From contig JAUHVK010000013.1 in the NCBI GenBank assembly GCA_030425145.1, positions 53,268-117,267 on the forward strand: a stretch of DNA of 64,000 bases, given 5' to 3'. Positions 7,453 to 15,794 of the stretch are shown in pieces; within the stretch, counting starts at the first letter, position 1, and each line of letters starts with the position of its first letter. The translations under genes were made by a program, and so were the position numbers. The notes below the pieces were generated by a model. That model did no database searches. It was not told the origin of the DNA and saw only the letters and a list, made by a program, of their open reading frames with translations. This DNA is from Alphaproteobacteria bacterium (GTDB lineage: Bacteria; Pseudomonadota; Alphaproteobacteria; Rhodobacterales; Rhodobacteraceae).

Positions 7453-8296
7453 CAACCAGCATCAGAATGGTGACCAGATACGGCAAGCTCGACAGCACTT
7501 GCGAGGGCAGACCCACGCCCATCGCTTGGGCTGTCAGCTCGCCTAAGGACAGGATGCCGAAAAGCAGCGCGCCGAAGGCCACCCGCCCGGTTTGCCACGT
7601 GCCGAAAACCACCAGCGCCAGTGCGATCCAACCGCGCCCGGCGATCATGCCGTCAGCCCAAAGCGGCGTGTAAACGGTAGAGGCATAAGCCCCTGCCAAC
7701 CCGCACATAGCGCCCCCGAAAGCCACGGCACATAACCGAATCAGAACCACCGGGTAGCCAATGGACCGCGCTGCATCCGCGTTTTCGCCCACCGCCGCGA
7801 TGATGAGACCCAACTTGGTGCGGTTAAGCACCCACCAAAGCGCAATGCTGCCTAAGACCGCCAACCAGACCACAATGTCCTGCGTCAGAAGTGTCGGCCC
7901 GATCAGGGGAATGTCCGACAGACCCGGAATGTCGATCTTGGGCAAGCCACTGATGGTCCGACTTTCATAGGACTTGCCGAAGAGCGCCGACAGTCCAAGT
8001 CCCAGAACGCCAATGGCCAAACCTGCAGCCACTTCGTTGGCCTTCACGCCAATCACGAGGATCGCAAAGAACATCGCAACAACCGTGCTGATCAGGGCTG
8101 CGGCGGCGAAACCTAGAGTGTGTGATCCGGTATGGAAGACACAGATGAACGCAATCGCAGCACCAATCGCCATCATGCCTTCCAGCCCGAGGTTCAGAAG
8201 GCCAGTCTTTTCGACGACCATCTCTCCCAGTGCGGCCAGAAGCAGCGGGAGGGACGCGGCGAGCGTGCCCGCTAGAAGAAATTCCAGCCCGCTCAT
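7421..8296 (-). CDS. ABC transporter permease, BMP/nucleoside type (YufQ-like)
   Basis: A 291-residue polytopic membrane protein with about eight hydrophobic segments, of the inner-membrane permease family that works with BMP-type binding proteins (Bacillus YufQ/NupQ, simple sugar and nucleoside transporters). The opening LAGTLAASLPLLLAALGE and GLLNLGLEGMMAIGA are typical of this subfamily. Its ATG lies inside the stop of the upstream permease gene (4-base overlap at 8293-8296), so the two are translationally coupled. It is the last gene of the - strand operon and its end overlaps the convergent ATP-grasp gene by 32 bp. Confidence 0.9.
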   Translation of the reverse strand: MSGLEFLLAGTLAASLPLLLAALGEMVVEKTGLLNLGLEGMMAIGAAIAFICVFHTGSHTLGFAAAALISTVVAMFFAILVIGVKANEVAAGLAIGVLGLGLSALFGKSYESRTISGLPKIDIPGLSDIPLIGPTLLTQDIVVWLAVLGSIALWWVLNRTKLGLIIAAVGENADAARSIGYPVVLIRLCAVAFGGAMCGLAGAYASTVYTPLWADGMIAGRGWIALALVVFGTWQTGRVAFGALLFGILSLGELTAQAMGVGLPSQVLSSLPYLVTILMLVVISRRRSGLF

Positions 8297-9363
8297 GCAG
8301 GCACCTTACGGTCAAACTCGATGCGGAAACGGATCAGCGTAAAGGTCAGCAGGTAGAAGAACAGAAGCAGCCCCTGGAACACCTCGACCGCCGCAACGGG
8401 AAGCCCAGCGGATACGGTGGCATTGTCGCCGCCGATATAGATCACCGAAATCAGGAAGCTCGACGCGATGATTCCCAGCGGATTTAACCCGCCGACATAA
8501 GCGACGATGATTGCGGCGTAGCCGTAACCAGAAGTGACCGAACGTTGGAGTTGCCCCAATGGTCCGGCGACTTCGCTGGCCCCGGCGATCCCCGCCGCGA
8601 GGCCGCCCAACCCCAGACCCAGCCACACCATGCGCGAGGCAGAGAACCCGGCGTAAAGTGCGGCGCGGGGGGCCAACCCGGCGGTGCGTAGCTGATAGCC
8701 TCGGAAGTGGTGCTGCATCATCAGGTAGGCAAAGACGCTGGCCAGCAGCGAAAAGATAAGTGAGATGTTTGTCCGCGTCCCGTCAAAAAGAATCGGTAGC
8801 ATCGCGTTGTCGGGGAACATAACTGTCTGCGGAAAATTGAACCCGCGAGGGTCTTTCCACGGGCCGAGAAGAAGGTAGTTCAGAATCTGCACAGCGATCA
8901 GCGCCATCATCAGCGTGACAAGGATTTCCGACGCGCCGAACCGGGTGCGCAAGGCAGCTGCGATCAAAGCATAGACCGTGCCGCCCAACGCCCCAAAGGC
9001 GATCATTGCGGGCAGCATCAACGGAAAATCCCCATCGGGGAAATAGACCGGCAGTGCGGACGCGCAGAGCGCACCGACGATGAACTGCCCCTCTGCGCCG
9101 ATATTAAAGACGTTCGCGCGGAACCCGATGGCCAACCCCTGCGCGATCAATAGCAGTGGCGCCATCTTCAGCAGGACTTCGGAAAAGCTGTACCAACTCA
9201 GAAACGGTTTGAGCAGCAGCGCATACAACGCAGCACCGGCGTCTTTGCCCAGCGCGGCAAAGAGCACGAGGCTCGCCACACAGGTAAAGACCAGCGCCAG
9301 AACGGGCGCGGTGAACATTGCAAGGCGCGAGGCGGTGTCGCGGCGGATCAGTCGGAATTTCAC
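8293..9363 (-). CDS. ABC transporter permease, BMP/nucleoside type (YufP-like)
   Basis: A 356-residue permease, the second membrane subunit of the nucleoside/nucleobase-type importer. It has the long N-terminal hydrophobic segment after a basic stretch and the FNIGAEGQFIVGAL motif usual for the YufP half. The start chosen is GTG 9363, which overlaps the TGA of the ATPase gene in a GTGA arrangement; the frame stays open further upstream only because it runs antisense-free inside the ATPase gene. It should pair with the 7421-8296 permease to form the channel. Confidence 0.9.
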   Translation of the reverse strand: MKFRLIRRDTASRLAMFTAPVLALVFTCVASLVLFAALGKDAGAALYALLLKPFLSWYSFSEVLLKMAPLLLIAQGLAIGFRANVFNIGAEGQFIVGALCASALPVYFPDGDFPLMLPAMIAFGALGGTVYALIAAALRTRFGASEILVTLMMALIAVQILNYLLLGPWKDPRGFNFPQTVMFPDNAMLPILFDGTRTNISLIFSLLASVFAYLMMQHHFRGYQLRTAGLAPRAALYAGFSASRMVWLGLGLGGLAAGIAGASEVAGPLGQLQRSVTSGYGYAAIIVAYVGGLNPLGIIASSFLISVIYIGGDNATVSAGLPVAAVEVFQGLLLFFYLLTFTLIRFRIEFDRKVPA

Positions 9364-10859
9364 GTCGCAGCCCCAATCATGTAGCGCCCAATTTCCTGCG
9401 GGGTCGTCTCCGCCGCATCCAAGGCGGGCGACAGATGCCCATTGTGGAGCACATGCAATTTGCTGCACATCTCGAACAGCTCGTCCATTTCCTCGGAAAT
9501 CACGAGGATCGCACAGCCCTGATCCCGCATGTCGAGCAAACGCTTGCGAATGGCCGTCGCGGCCCCGATATCGACGCCCCATGTGGGTTGCGACACCAGC
9601 ATCACATCCGGGTTCAGCATGATCTCCCGACCGAGAATGAACTTCTGCAAATTGCCCCCTGACATCGCGCCTGCCTCGGCATCCGGTCCGGGCGTGCGCA
9701 CATCAAACGCCTCGATACACTCGCGGGTAAAGGCGCGCTCAACGCTGCGGCGGATGAACCCGCGCGACAACATATTGCGACTATGGGCGGTCAGAAGGCT
9801 GTTGTCGGCCAGCGACATCTCGGGCACCGCCCCACGCCCAAGCCGTTCCTCGGGTACAAAAGCAAAACCCAGCTTGCGCCGCGCCATCGGGCCAAGGTGC
9901 CCGACCTTCTTGCCCATGATCTCGACCATTCCCGGTTCCTGCGCTCGGGTCTCGCCGGAAATCAGCGCCGCCAATTCCTGCTGCCCGTTACCGGAAATCC
10001 CTGCGATTCCGACAATCTCGCCGCTGCGCAGTTTGAGGTCGATGCCCTCAAGCGTCGTCCCGAACCGGCTCGCCCGCGGATGGCTCAGCGCATTCAGACG
10101 CAGCCGCTCTTCCCCCGGCGGACGCGGCGCGGCATGGGCCACGTTCGGCATTTCGCGCCCGATCATCAACTGCGCCAGAGACCGCGCATCGTGCTCGCGT
10201 GGATCGACGCGGCCCGTCACCTCTCCGCCGCGCAGAACGCTCGCGGTGTCACACAGCTCGCGGATCTCATCCAGCTTGTGCGAAATGAACAGGATCGCCA
10301 TCCCATCGGCCTGCAACTTGCGCAGGGTCTCGAACAGGCGGCGCACGCTTTGCGGCGGCAGGACCGAGGTCGGCTCATCCAGAATGAGAAGCTTTGGATT
10401 GAGCAGCAGGCAACGGATGATTTCCACCCGCTGGCGTTCGCCCACCGACAGGCGATGCACCATCGCGTGTGGATCGACGGATAGGCCGAACTGGTCGCCC
10501 AGATCGGTGATCTTCTGCGCCAGGTCCGCCGGTTTGCCGGGGATCATCAGCGACACGTTCTGCACGACGCTCAGCGTCTCGAACAGCGAGAAATGCTGGA
10601 ACACCATGCCGATGCCCAACGCCTGCGCGTCGGAGGGTCGGGCAAGATGCACCTCTTGCCCGTTCCAGTAGATATGGCCCACATCCGGCTGTTCGACACC
10701 GTAGATGAGCTTCATCAGAGTGGATTTCCCGGCCCCGTTTTCACCCAGCACGGCGTGGATCGACCCCGTATGGACCTCGAGGTCGATCTCCTTGTTGGCC
10801 TGAACGGTGCCGTAGCGCTTGGAGACCTTTGCAAGCCTCAGCAGCGCAGGCTGGCTCAC
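9360..10859 (-). CDS. ABC transporter ATPase, tandem-domain, BMP/nucleoside type (YufO-like)
   Basis: A 499-residue protein with two ABC domains. The first has Walker A GENGAGKST, signature LSVGERQR and Walker B LLILDEPTS. The second has an altered Walker A (GISGNGQQEL) but a signature-like MSGGNLQK, as is normal in the RbsA/YufO class, where one site is degenerate. It powers the importer formed with the two permeases and the BMP-type binding protein. Its start overlaps the stop of the binding-protein gene by 4 bases, and its stop overlaps the next permease start. Confidence 0.93.
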   Translation of the reverse strand: MSQPALLRLAKVSKRYGTVQANKEIDLEVHTGSIHAVLGENGAGKSTLMKLIYGVEQPDVGHIYWNGQEVHLARPSDAQALGIGMVFQHFSLFETLSVVQNVSLMIPGKPADLAQKITDLGDQFGLSVDPHAMVHRLSVGERQRVEIIRCLLLNPKLLILDEPTSVLPPQSVRRLFETLRKLQADGMAILFISHKLDEIRELCDTASVLRGGEVTGRVDPREHDARSLAQLMIGREMPNVAHAAPRPPGEERLRLNALSHPRASRFGTTLEGIDLKLRSGEIVGIAGISGNGQQELAALISGETRAQEPGMVEIMGKKVGHLGPMARRKLGFAFVPEERLGRGAVPEMSLADNSLLTAHSRNMLSRGFIRRSVERAFTRECIEAFDVRTPGPDAEAGAMSGGNLQKFILGREIMLNPDVMLVSQPTWGVDIGAATAIRKRLLDMRDQGCAILVISEEMDELFEMCSKLHVLHNGHLSPALDAAETTPQEIGRYMIGAAT

Positions 10860-11950
10860 GACGGCAGCGGCGTGGTCACGCCCGCAACATGCCAGTCCAT
10901 ACCGATGATTTCGCCATCGGTCATCGCCACGCCATCCGCCACACGTTCGGTACCGGACTGGTCGGTGAGCGGACCTTTGAAGACCACGAAGTCACCCGCC
11001 TCGATCTCGGCTTCCTTGGCCTTGATCTGTTCGATCATGTCGGCAGGAATGTCCGGGTTCCAGTCGGCGGTGAAGACCACATCGTCTTCCATGCCCAGCC
11101 AGTAATTTGCACCGGGGAATTCGCCCGCCACGTGCCCATCGACCAGACGCTTGAAATGCGGACCCCAATCGGTGCCGACGACGCCCAGGTACTTGGACGG
11201 CGCGTATTTCTGCATTGAGGAGTTGAGGTTGTAGGCATAGACCCCGGCCTCTTCTGCCACCGCGATCACCGACGGCGTGTCCTGCGCGTTCGAGAAGAGC
11301 ACGTCCACATCCTGTGAAATCAGCGCCTTGGCGGCTTCCTGTTCCGAAGCAGGATCAAACCAGCTGTTCACCCAAACGACGCTCATCGTGATTTCGGGAT
11401 CGACCGACAGCGCCCCCAACATGAAGGCATTGATCGAGGTGATCAGTTCCGGGATCGCAAACGCGCCAACGCAGCCGATCTTCTTGGTCTTGGTGAGCGA
11501 CGCAGCGGCCATCCCCATGAGGTAGGTGCCCTGCCAGTACTTGGCGGTGAAGGGCGCGAAGTTCGGCTCGACCATGAAGCCCGAGGCGTGAATGATCGAC
11601 ACATCGCGGTTGCGTTTGGCGATCTGGATACCGCCATTCTGATATCCGAAGGAGCCGAGCAAAAGAACCTCGTTGCCTTCGGAAACGAGCCCGTTGGCAA
11701 TACGGTCTGCATCAGGGCCTTCCATGATGTTTTCCAGCACCGTCACCTCAAGCTTGTCACCATAGGCCTCCTTCACGGTGTTCACACCTTCCATCAGCGT
11801 GTGCGACCAGCCCACATCGGCAACCGGCGACGGCAGCACGACGCCCATCTTCAGAACGTCCTGAGCATAGGCCCGCATCGGCAGCGCAAGTGCGGTGGTG
11901 GCGGCCAGAGTGCCTTTGAGAAAGCTTCTTCGCTTGAGTGTGTCAGACAT
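10856..11950 (-). CDS. BMP-family substrate-binding protein of the ABC importer
   Basis: A 364-residue periplasmic binding protein of the basic membrane protein/Med family (PF02608). The N-terminus carries a twin-arginine signal (KRRSFLKG) with a hydrophobic stretch ending near AYAQD. Members of this family bind purine nucleosides (PnrA, YufN) or related compounds. The order binding protein, ATPase, permease, permease matches the yufNOPQ arrangement. Its ATG overlaps the end of the amidohydrolase gene by 8 bases, so transport and catabolism are co-expressed. The actual ligand is not readable from sequence; a purine or other N-heterocycle fits the neighbours. Confidence 0.92.
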   Translation of the reverse strand: MSDTLKRRSFLKGTLAATTALALPMRAYAQDVLKMGVVLPSPVADVGWSHTLMEGVNTVKEAYGDKLEVTVLENIMEGPDADRIANGLVSEGNEVLLLGSFGYQNGGIQIAKRNRDVSIIHASGFMVEPNFAPFTAKYWQGTYLMGMAAASLTKTKKIGCVGAFAIPELITSINAFMLGALSVDPEITMSVVWVNSWFDPASEQEAAKALISQDVDVLFSNAQDTPSVIAVAEEAGVYAYNLNSSMQKYAPSKYLGVVGTDWGPHFKRLVDGHVAGEFPGANYWLGMEDDVVFTADWNPDIPADMIEQIKAKEAEIEAGDFVVFKGPLTDQSGTERVADGVAMTDGEIIGMDWHVAGVTTPLPS

Positions 11951-13340
11951 TATTTTCCCCGTTGGTTGTGTTTGGCAGAATGGTGTGAAGTGTGTCTTCG
12001 GCGGCGGCGAACAGCGCGCCTTCGTCGATCCCCGGAAACTCGCCTTTGTGCCAGACGATTCGGCCGTTGATCATGGTGAGGTCCGTGGGCGCGCCGACAC
12101 CGACCTTGGCCAGAAGGCTGATCGGGTCATGGCGTGTGCCCACGAAATCGAGCTTTCGGGTGTCGATGGCGAAGAGGTCCGCGGCCATGCCGGGGCTCAA
12201 CGCGCCGATGTCTTTGCGCCCGAGCAGCGACGCACCACCTTCTGTCGCATAGTGCAGGAACCGTCCGGGCACCGGTACGCCGTCCTGTCGGGTCGAGGCG
12301 ACAAGGCATTGCAGCATGTACCCGGAATGGATGCAGTGCATCAGGTTCGAATTGTCGTTCGACGCCGCCCCGTCGCAGCCAAGCCCAACCCGCACACCCA
12401 GCGCATCCATCGCCGGGATGTCGGTGACCTCGGCTCCGACCAGATAGACCGGCTCCGGGCAATGCGACACGCCGGTGCCCGATGCGGCAAGCTTGCCCAG
12501 TTCATCGCGGGTCAGTTCCCAGCCATGCGCATAGAACACGTCCGGCCCGACAAAGCCGATCTCTTCGCAATAATCGACAGTCCTCTTTCCGTGGACCTGT
12601 TCGATCACCGGGCTTTCGCCCTCGCCTACATGGCTGTGCAGGATCACGCCCTTGTCGCGGGCCAGCGACACGGACTGCTCGAATGTCTCGCGGTAACAGT
12701 TCACAGGCTGGCAGGGCGCAACCGCCACTTGCCGCATAGAGAGCGGCGCGGGATCGTGGAACGCGTCGATGGCCCTTTCGCAGGCCGAGATGAATTCGTC
12801 GGTGCTTTCCAGCATCTCGTCCGGGATCGTGCTGCCCTCGGATTTCGGCAGCGTGTTACCCCCCCGACCCGCGTGAAAGCGCATCCCCAAAAGTTCTGCC
12901 GCTTCGAATTGACGGTCAATGATGTGAGACCCGGCATGGCGCGGGAAGCAGTACTGATGGTCAAACGCGGTGGTGCAGCCGTGTTTGATCAACTCGGCCA
13001 TCGCGACAACGGAGCTGTGATAGAAACAGTCCTCGGTCAGGCGTGAGAAGATCGGGTATATGCGATCCAGCCACTCGATCACCGAATAGCGCGTCCAGTC
13101 CAGTTCGGCGCGATTCCGGACGAAACATTGGAAGAAATGGTGATGCGTGTTGACGAGGCCGGGATAGATGAAGTGCCCCGTGGCATCGATGACCTCCGTC
13201 CCCTCGGGCGCCTGCCGGGTCAGGTCCGGGCCAATCGCTGTAATCGCGCCGTTTTCGCAGAGTATATCAAGGTGCCGTCGAACCGGATCGCTGGCCGAGG
13301 TGACAATCGCCTCGCAGTTCTTGAGCAGGATCGCCGTCAT
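11943..13340 (-). CDS. Metal-dependent amidohydrolase (8-oxoguanine deaminase / AtzB-TrzN type)
   Basis: A 465-residue cytosolic amidohydrolase-superfamily enzyme. Landmarks are the metal motif NTHHHFFQ (H66, H68), HGCTTAFDHQYCFP, HSHVGEG, YAHGWEL and the acid in GLGCDGAASND. This combination is typical of the group that includes 8-oxoguanine deaminase, hydroxyatrazine aminohydrolase (AtzB) and TrzN, which hydrolyse amino or related substituents on heterocyclic rings. It overlaps the GST-like gene start side (4 bases) and the binding-protein gene (8 bases). With a purine-type importer and an N-demethylase-like oxygenase beside it, ring deamination of a modified purine is the most economical role, but the substrate is inferred. 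Confidence 0.85.
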   Translation of the reverse strand: MTAILLKNCEAIVTSASDPVRRHLDILCENGAITAIGPDLTRQAPEGTEVIDATGHFIYPGLVNTHHHFFQCFVRNRAELDWTRYSVIEWLDRIYPIFSRLTEDCFYHSSVVAMAELIKHGCTTAFDHQYCFPRHAGSHIIDRQFEAAELLGMRFHAGRGGNTLPKSEGSTIPDEMLESTDEFISACERAIDAFHDPAPLSMRQVAVAPCQPVNCYRETFEQSVSLARDKGVILHSHVGEGESPVIEQVHGKRTVDYCEEIGFVGPDVFYAHGWELTRDELGKLAASGTGVSHCPEPVYLVGAEVTDIPAMDALGVRVGLGCDGAASNDNSNLMHCIHSGYMLQCLVASTRQDGVPVPGRFLHYATEGGASLLGRKDIGALSPGMAADLFAIDTRKLDFVGTRHDPISLLAKVGVGAPTDLTMINGRIVWHKGEFPGIDEGALFAAAEDTLHTILPNTTNGENNV

Positions 13341-13951
13341 GCCGGGTGCGCCAGTTCATGCAGGCGGTGGATGCCGGGCATTTCGATGAACCCCGGCAGG
13401 GACCGGATCGCCCGCATCCAAAGTCTTATAGATGGATACGGATCGAGACTCACTCCCCCATCCGGGGCCAGTGCGGTGTTCGGGAAGCAGGCAATGTCGG
13501 CAATTGTCGGTGTCTTCCCCGTCAGGAAGATCAAGCCCTCGAAGCGCTGTTCCGTCAGATGCGCCTCGAGCTTGCGCAGTGCTGTCACTCCAGCCGCGCG
13601 GGCGGTGTCGATATCCGCCGCGTAGCCAATCACGTCATGCAAACGCGCCAGACCGAGGCTGTCGTTGAGATCGGACGCAAAGTCGAGCCAACGGTCATCG
13701 TCGGAGCTCTGCCACTCCGGATGATCCGCTGTCAGGTGCCGCAGGATGTCGGCACTGTCGGTCAGAACGGTGTCGCCGTCTTGCAGGATCGGCAGCGTTC
13801 CTTTGGGGTTCAGCGCCAGCATCTCGGGCGACTTGTGCTCGCGGCCCGGGTGGAAGTTCACCGCCCGCAGGGTCAGCGGCGTACCAAGCAGTGCCGCCAT
13901 CAGGCGGACTTTGTAGCAGCTGGCGCTCAGAACGTAGTCATAAAGGATCAT
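13337..13951 (-). CDS. Glutathione S-transferase-like protein (NdmE-like by context)
   Basis: A 204-residue protein with a thioredoxin-like N-terminal domain (LYDYVLSASCYKVRL; cis-Pro in GTLPIL; TDSADILRHL) and a helical C-terminal domain, i.e. a GST of the maleylacetoacetate isomerase/beta-like type. It lies directly after the Rieske-less oxygenase gene with a 4-base overlap. In the caffeine N7-demethylase of Pseudomonas a GST-like protein (NdmE) is a structural partner of NdmC and NdmD, so a scaffold role is plausible. A conventional glutathione-conjugating or isomerase role is the alternative. Confidence 0.82.
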   Translation of the reverse strand: MILYDYVLSASCYKVRLMAALLGTPLTLRAVNFHPGREHKSPEMLALNPKGTLPILQDGDTVLTDSADILRHLTADHPEWQSSDDDRWLDFASDLNDSLGLARLHDVIGYAADIDTARAAGVTALRKLEAHLTEQRFEGLIFLTGKTPTIADIACFPNTALAPDGGVSLDPYPSIRLWMRAIRSLPGFIEMPGIHRLHELAHPA

Positions 13952-14784
13952 GCCGCCACCAATTGCGCGCCGTAAGTGTAGCCGATTTTCTTGAGCCAGC
14001 GGCGATAGGCGACCGAGGTCATGTCGGCCTGTGTCGGAACCTCCATCCCCGGATCGAGTGGCAGTTTTCGCGGGATCTGGTTTTCGAGGATCGAGCGGTC
14101 CTGCATGAAGATCAGCTGCTGGAACGAGACCATCTCGGACATGGTCGAATCGTCATCATAGAGCGCCATCCACGGCCAGACCTCGCACCATTCGTCGGTC
14201 AAGGGTTGTACGAAAAGCGTGATGATATCCCACTCGCCGGGGCGCGGCGGGCAGGTTTTGTAGAGCACCGAACAGGTCGGCGCGGGCACGCGGTACATGT
14301 ATTCCGTGGTGATCCCGCCCGCAGCGGATTTCGCGGCCTGCGGCTGGTAGAACTTGACCTTTGTGGCCCAGACCTCGTCCACCTCTTCGCGGATCTTTAC
14401 GTCGTAACGGTCCACTTCGGTGTGCGGTTCGGCCCCGAGGATGTCGGTGTGCACAAAGGGGAAATGCGCGATGTCGAGGAAGTTCTCGACCGCCCGAAGG
14501 GGCGAGCATTTGACCTTAACCGACCCCACGTCCACCAAGCGACGACCTGGGTTGTCGGCTTCGGGAATGGTGAACAGATCGCGGTTTGGCTGACCCGGGC
14601 TGGTCCAGAGGTGGCCGAACCGTTCGACCGTCGGCAGTTCGGCGCCGGACGCGTCCAAGACCCAGCAGGTGCCATCTTCGCGGCCCAGAGTGATTTTTTT
14701 ACCAAGCAGTAAAGTTTCGCGCGGAGCGTCGATGCCCGTGATCATTGCGACGGGATACCAGTGGTTGTCGATGGCTGCATTCAT
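13948..14784 (-). CDS. Non-haem iron oxygenase catalytic subunit lacking a Rieske cluster (NdmC-like)
   Basis: A 278-residue protein matching the catalytic half of vanillate-demethylase-type Rieske oxygenases. The mononuclear iron motif is present: NFLDIAHFPFVH gives D104, H107 and H112, with D229 in MQDRSILENQ as the likely third ligand. The N-terminus begins like a Rieske domain (NHWYPVAM, LLGKKITL) but jumps from WVLDASG straight to the RFGHLW strand, so the CxH and CxxH cluster ligands are missing. The chosen ATG 14784 has a GAGGGGG site and overlaps the stop of the Rieske-only gene (ATGA); frame upstream is open but belongs to that gene's region. It therefore needs electrons from a separate Rieske protein, as NdmC does in caffeine N7-demethylation. 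Confidence 0.85.
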   Translation of the reverse strand: MNAAIDNHWYPVAMITGIDAPRETLLLGKKITLGREDGTCWVLDASGAELPTVERFGHLWTSPGQPNRDLFTIPEADNPGRRLVDVGSVKVKCSPLRAVENFLDIAHFPFVHTDILGAEPHTEVDRYDVKIREEVDEVWATKVKFYQPQAAKSAAGGITTEYMYRVPAPTCSVLYKTCPPRPGEWDIITLFVQPLTDEWCEVWPWMALYDDDSTMSEMVSFQQLIFMQDRSILENQIPRKLPLDPGMEVPTQADMTSVAYRRWLKKIGYTYGAQLVAA

Positions 14785-15383
14785 GCCGGAACCCCCTCGA
14801 GTGTTGCGCGCAGGTTTTCCAGCCAGTGCGACACCGAACTGCGATCGGCCTCCGCGGCGGCAAGCGCGTGGACCATACATGTGCCACCCGTACACGGCTG
14901 CACGGCCAGCAGGACATCGACGTCAGAGACCACCGCAATTGTGGTAAACGTCGTCGCGCCGAAATGCGCCGCGAGATCGGCTGCGGACATGTTCACGGGC
15001 AACGACCGAACCGGGGTCCGCCCGCCCAGCGCGGGAAGAGGACGGTCGGTGTCTGTCAGGGACACCCAGATCACCCCGCCCTCTTCTGCACAGGTATAGG
15101 TCGGCACGCAGATCGTGTCGGGTGGTGTCAGCTTTGGATGCGCTGGGATGTAATCGCAGGACCCGGTCTCGTTATATTGCCAGCCGTGGTAGATGCAGGC
15201 GAGGGTCTCACCCCGGACAAACCCATGTGACAGGCGCATGCCCCGATGGGGGCAGCGGTCAGACCACGCGTGGTATCGGCCCGAGGGCGTGCACCAGATT
15301 GCCAAGTCCGTATCTTCAATGCGGCTGGGAATTACGACGCCCGGTGGGACGTCTTCCGTCAAAGCCACTGCAACCCAGTCCAT
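14781..15383 (-). CDS. Rieske [2Fe-2S] protein, stand-alone electron-transfer partner of the oxygenase
   Basis: A 200-residue protein with an intact Rieske motif: C44-P-H46 (RCPHRG) and C63-I-Y-H66 (CIYHGW), spaced C-x-H-x16-C-x2-H. The domain continues through YIPAHPKL and a GVIWVSL strand as in oxygenase Rieske domains, but the iron-binding catalytic motif is absent; the C-terminal 80 residues are poorly conserved-looking. Start ATG 15383 has GGAG 6 bases upstream; a TTG at 15407 is less likely. It is the first gene of the long overlapped operon and is followed by the Rieske-less catalytic subunit. NdmD supplies such an extra Rieske domain to NdmC, there fused to a reductase; no reductase gene is seen here. 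Confidence 0.86.
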   Translation of the reverse strand: MDWVAVALTEDVPPGVVIPSRIEDTDLAIWCTPSGRYHAWSDRCPHRGMRLSHGFVRGETLACIYHGWQYNETGSCDYIPAHPKLTPPDTICVPTYTCAEEGGVIWVSLTDTDRPLPALGGRTPVRSLPVNMSAADLAAHFGATTFTTIAVVSDVDVLLAVQPCTGGTCMVHALAAAEADRSSVSHWLENLRATLEGVPA

Positions 15384-15442
15384 GATTACTCCATCGAATT
15401 CGATCAAAGTAAGGCAGACCAGTTTTCACCGATCAATAAGAC

Positions 15443-15460
15443 AGGCGGACAGAACCGCCT
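15443..15460 (-). promoter_or_regulatory. Small inverted repeat upstream of the Rieske operon
   Basis: AGGCGG (15443-15448) and CCGCCT (15455-15460) with a 6-base loop lie in the AT-richer 138-bp gap before the Rieske gene (15384-15521). It could be an operator or a weak terminator for the upstream acylphosphatase-like gene. No clear -35/-10 pair can be assigned with confidence. Confidence 0.3.
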
Positions 15461-15521
15461 TAAACCAATGATATTTGCTTAATTATTGCACATAGTGATG
15501 AAAATGTGATCGCTGATTTTG

Positions 15522-15773
15522 TCAGGCGCACGCAGAGGTTGTGATTCTCATCGTTTCAACGAGCACGCTTTCCGGCCCGAGACTCACCCCCAAGGCCAGA
15601 GCCTGCAACATTTCCTCTGCCCCTTCGGCGGTTACTTCCAGACCAGACGCCACCTGCTGGGTCGTTACATGATCGAGGCCCAACTTGTGGGCATGGCGGG
15701 CGATCCAGACAGGAAAATCCGCACTCTGGACATGGCCAGTCAGGGATATGCATGCAGACATTCTTTCGGTCAT
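15522..15773 (-). CDS. Acylphosphatase-like small protein lacking the catalytic residues
   Basis: An 83-residue protein whose layout follows acylphosphatase: a first strand with GHVQSADFPVWIARHA where the family has GxVQGVGFRxxxxxxA, then LGLDHVT where LGLxGWVRN is expected, then an ASGLEVTAEG segment and a GPESVLVETMRI end. The catalytic Arg (position of P in DFP) and Asn (T in HVT) are both replaced. So the fold is probably kept and hydrolysis of acyl phosphates lost. It starts 21 bases after the amidase stop on the same strand, with an AAGG site before ATG 15773. A binding or regulatory role in the pathway is possible; a decayed enzyme is the alternative. Confidence 0.65.
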   Translation of the reverse strand: MTERMSACISLTGHVQSADFPVWIARHAHKLGLDHVTTQQVASGLEVTAEGAEEMLQALALGVSLGPESVLVETMRITTSACA

Positions 15774-15794
15774 CTGGATCGCCTTGAATTTTGG

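Noticed and set aside
11895..13046. + strand frame of 383 codons opposite the amidohydrolase
   Set aside because: Antisense shadow; metal-binding motifs are on the - strand.
13948..15383. Split Rieske oxygenase explained by a single frameshift
   Set aside because: The catalytic gene has its own ribosome site and its own truncated Rieske-like N-terminus, and the Rieske gene has an extra C-terminal part, so the two do not simply join into one normal protein.
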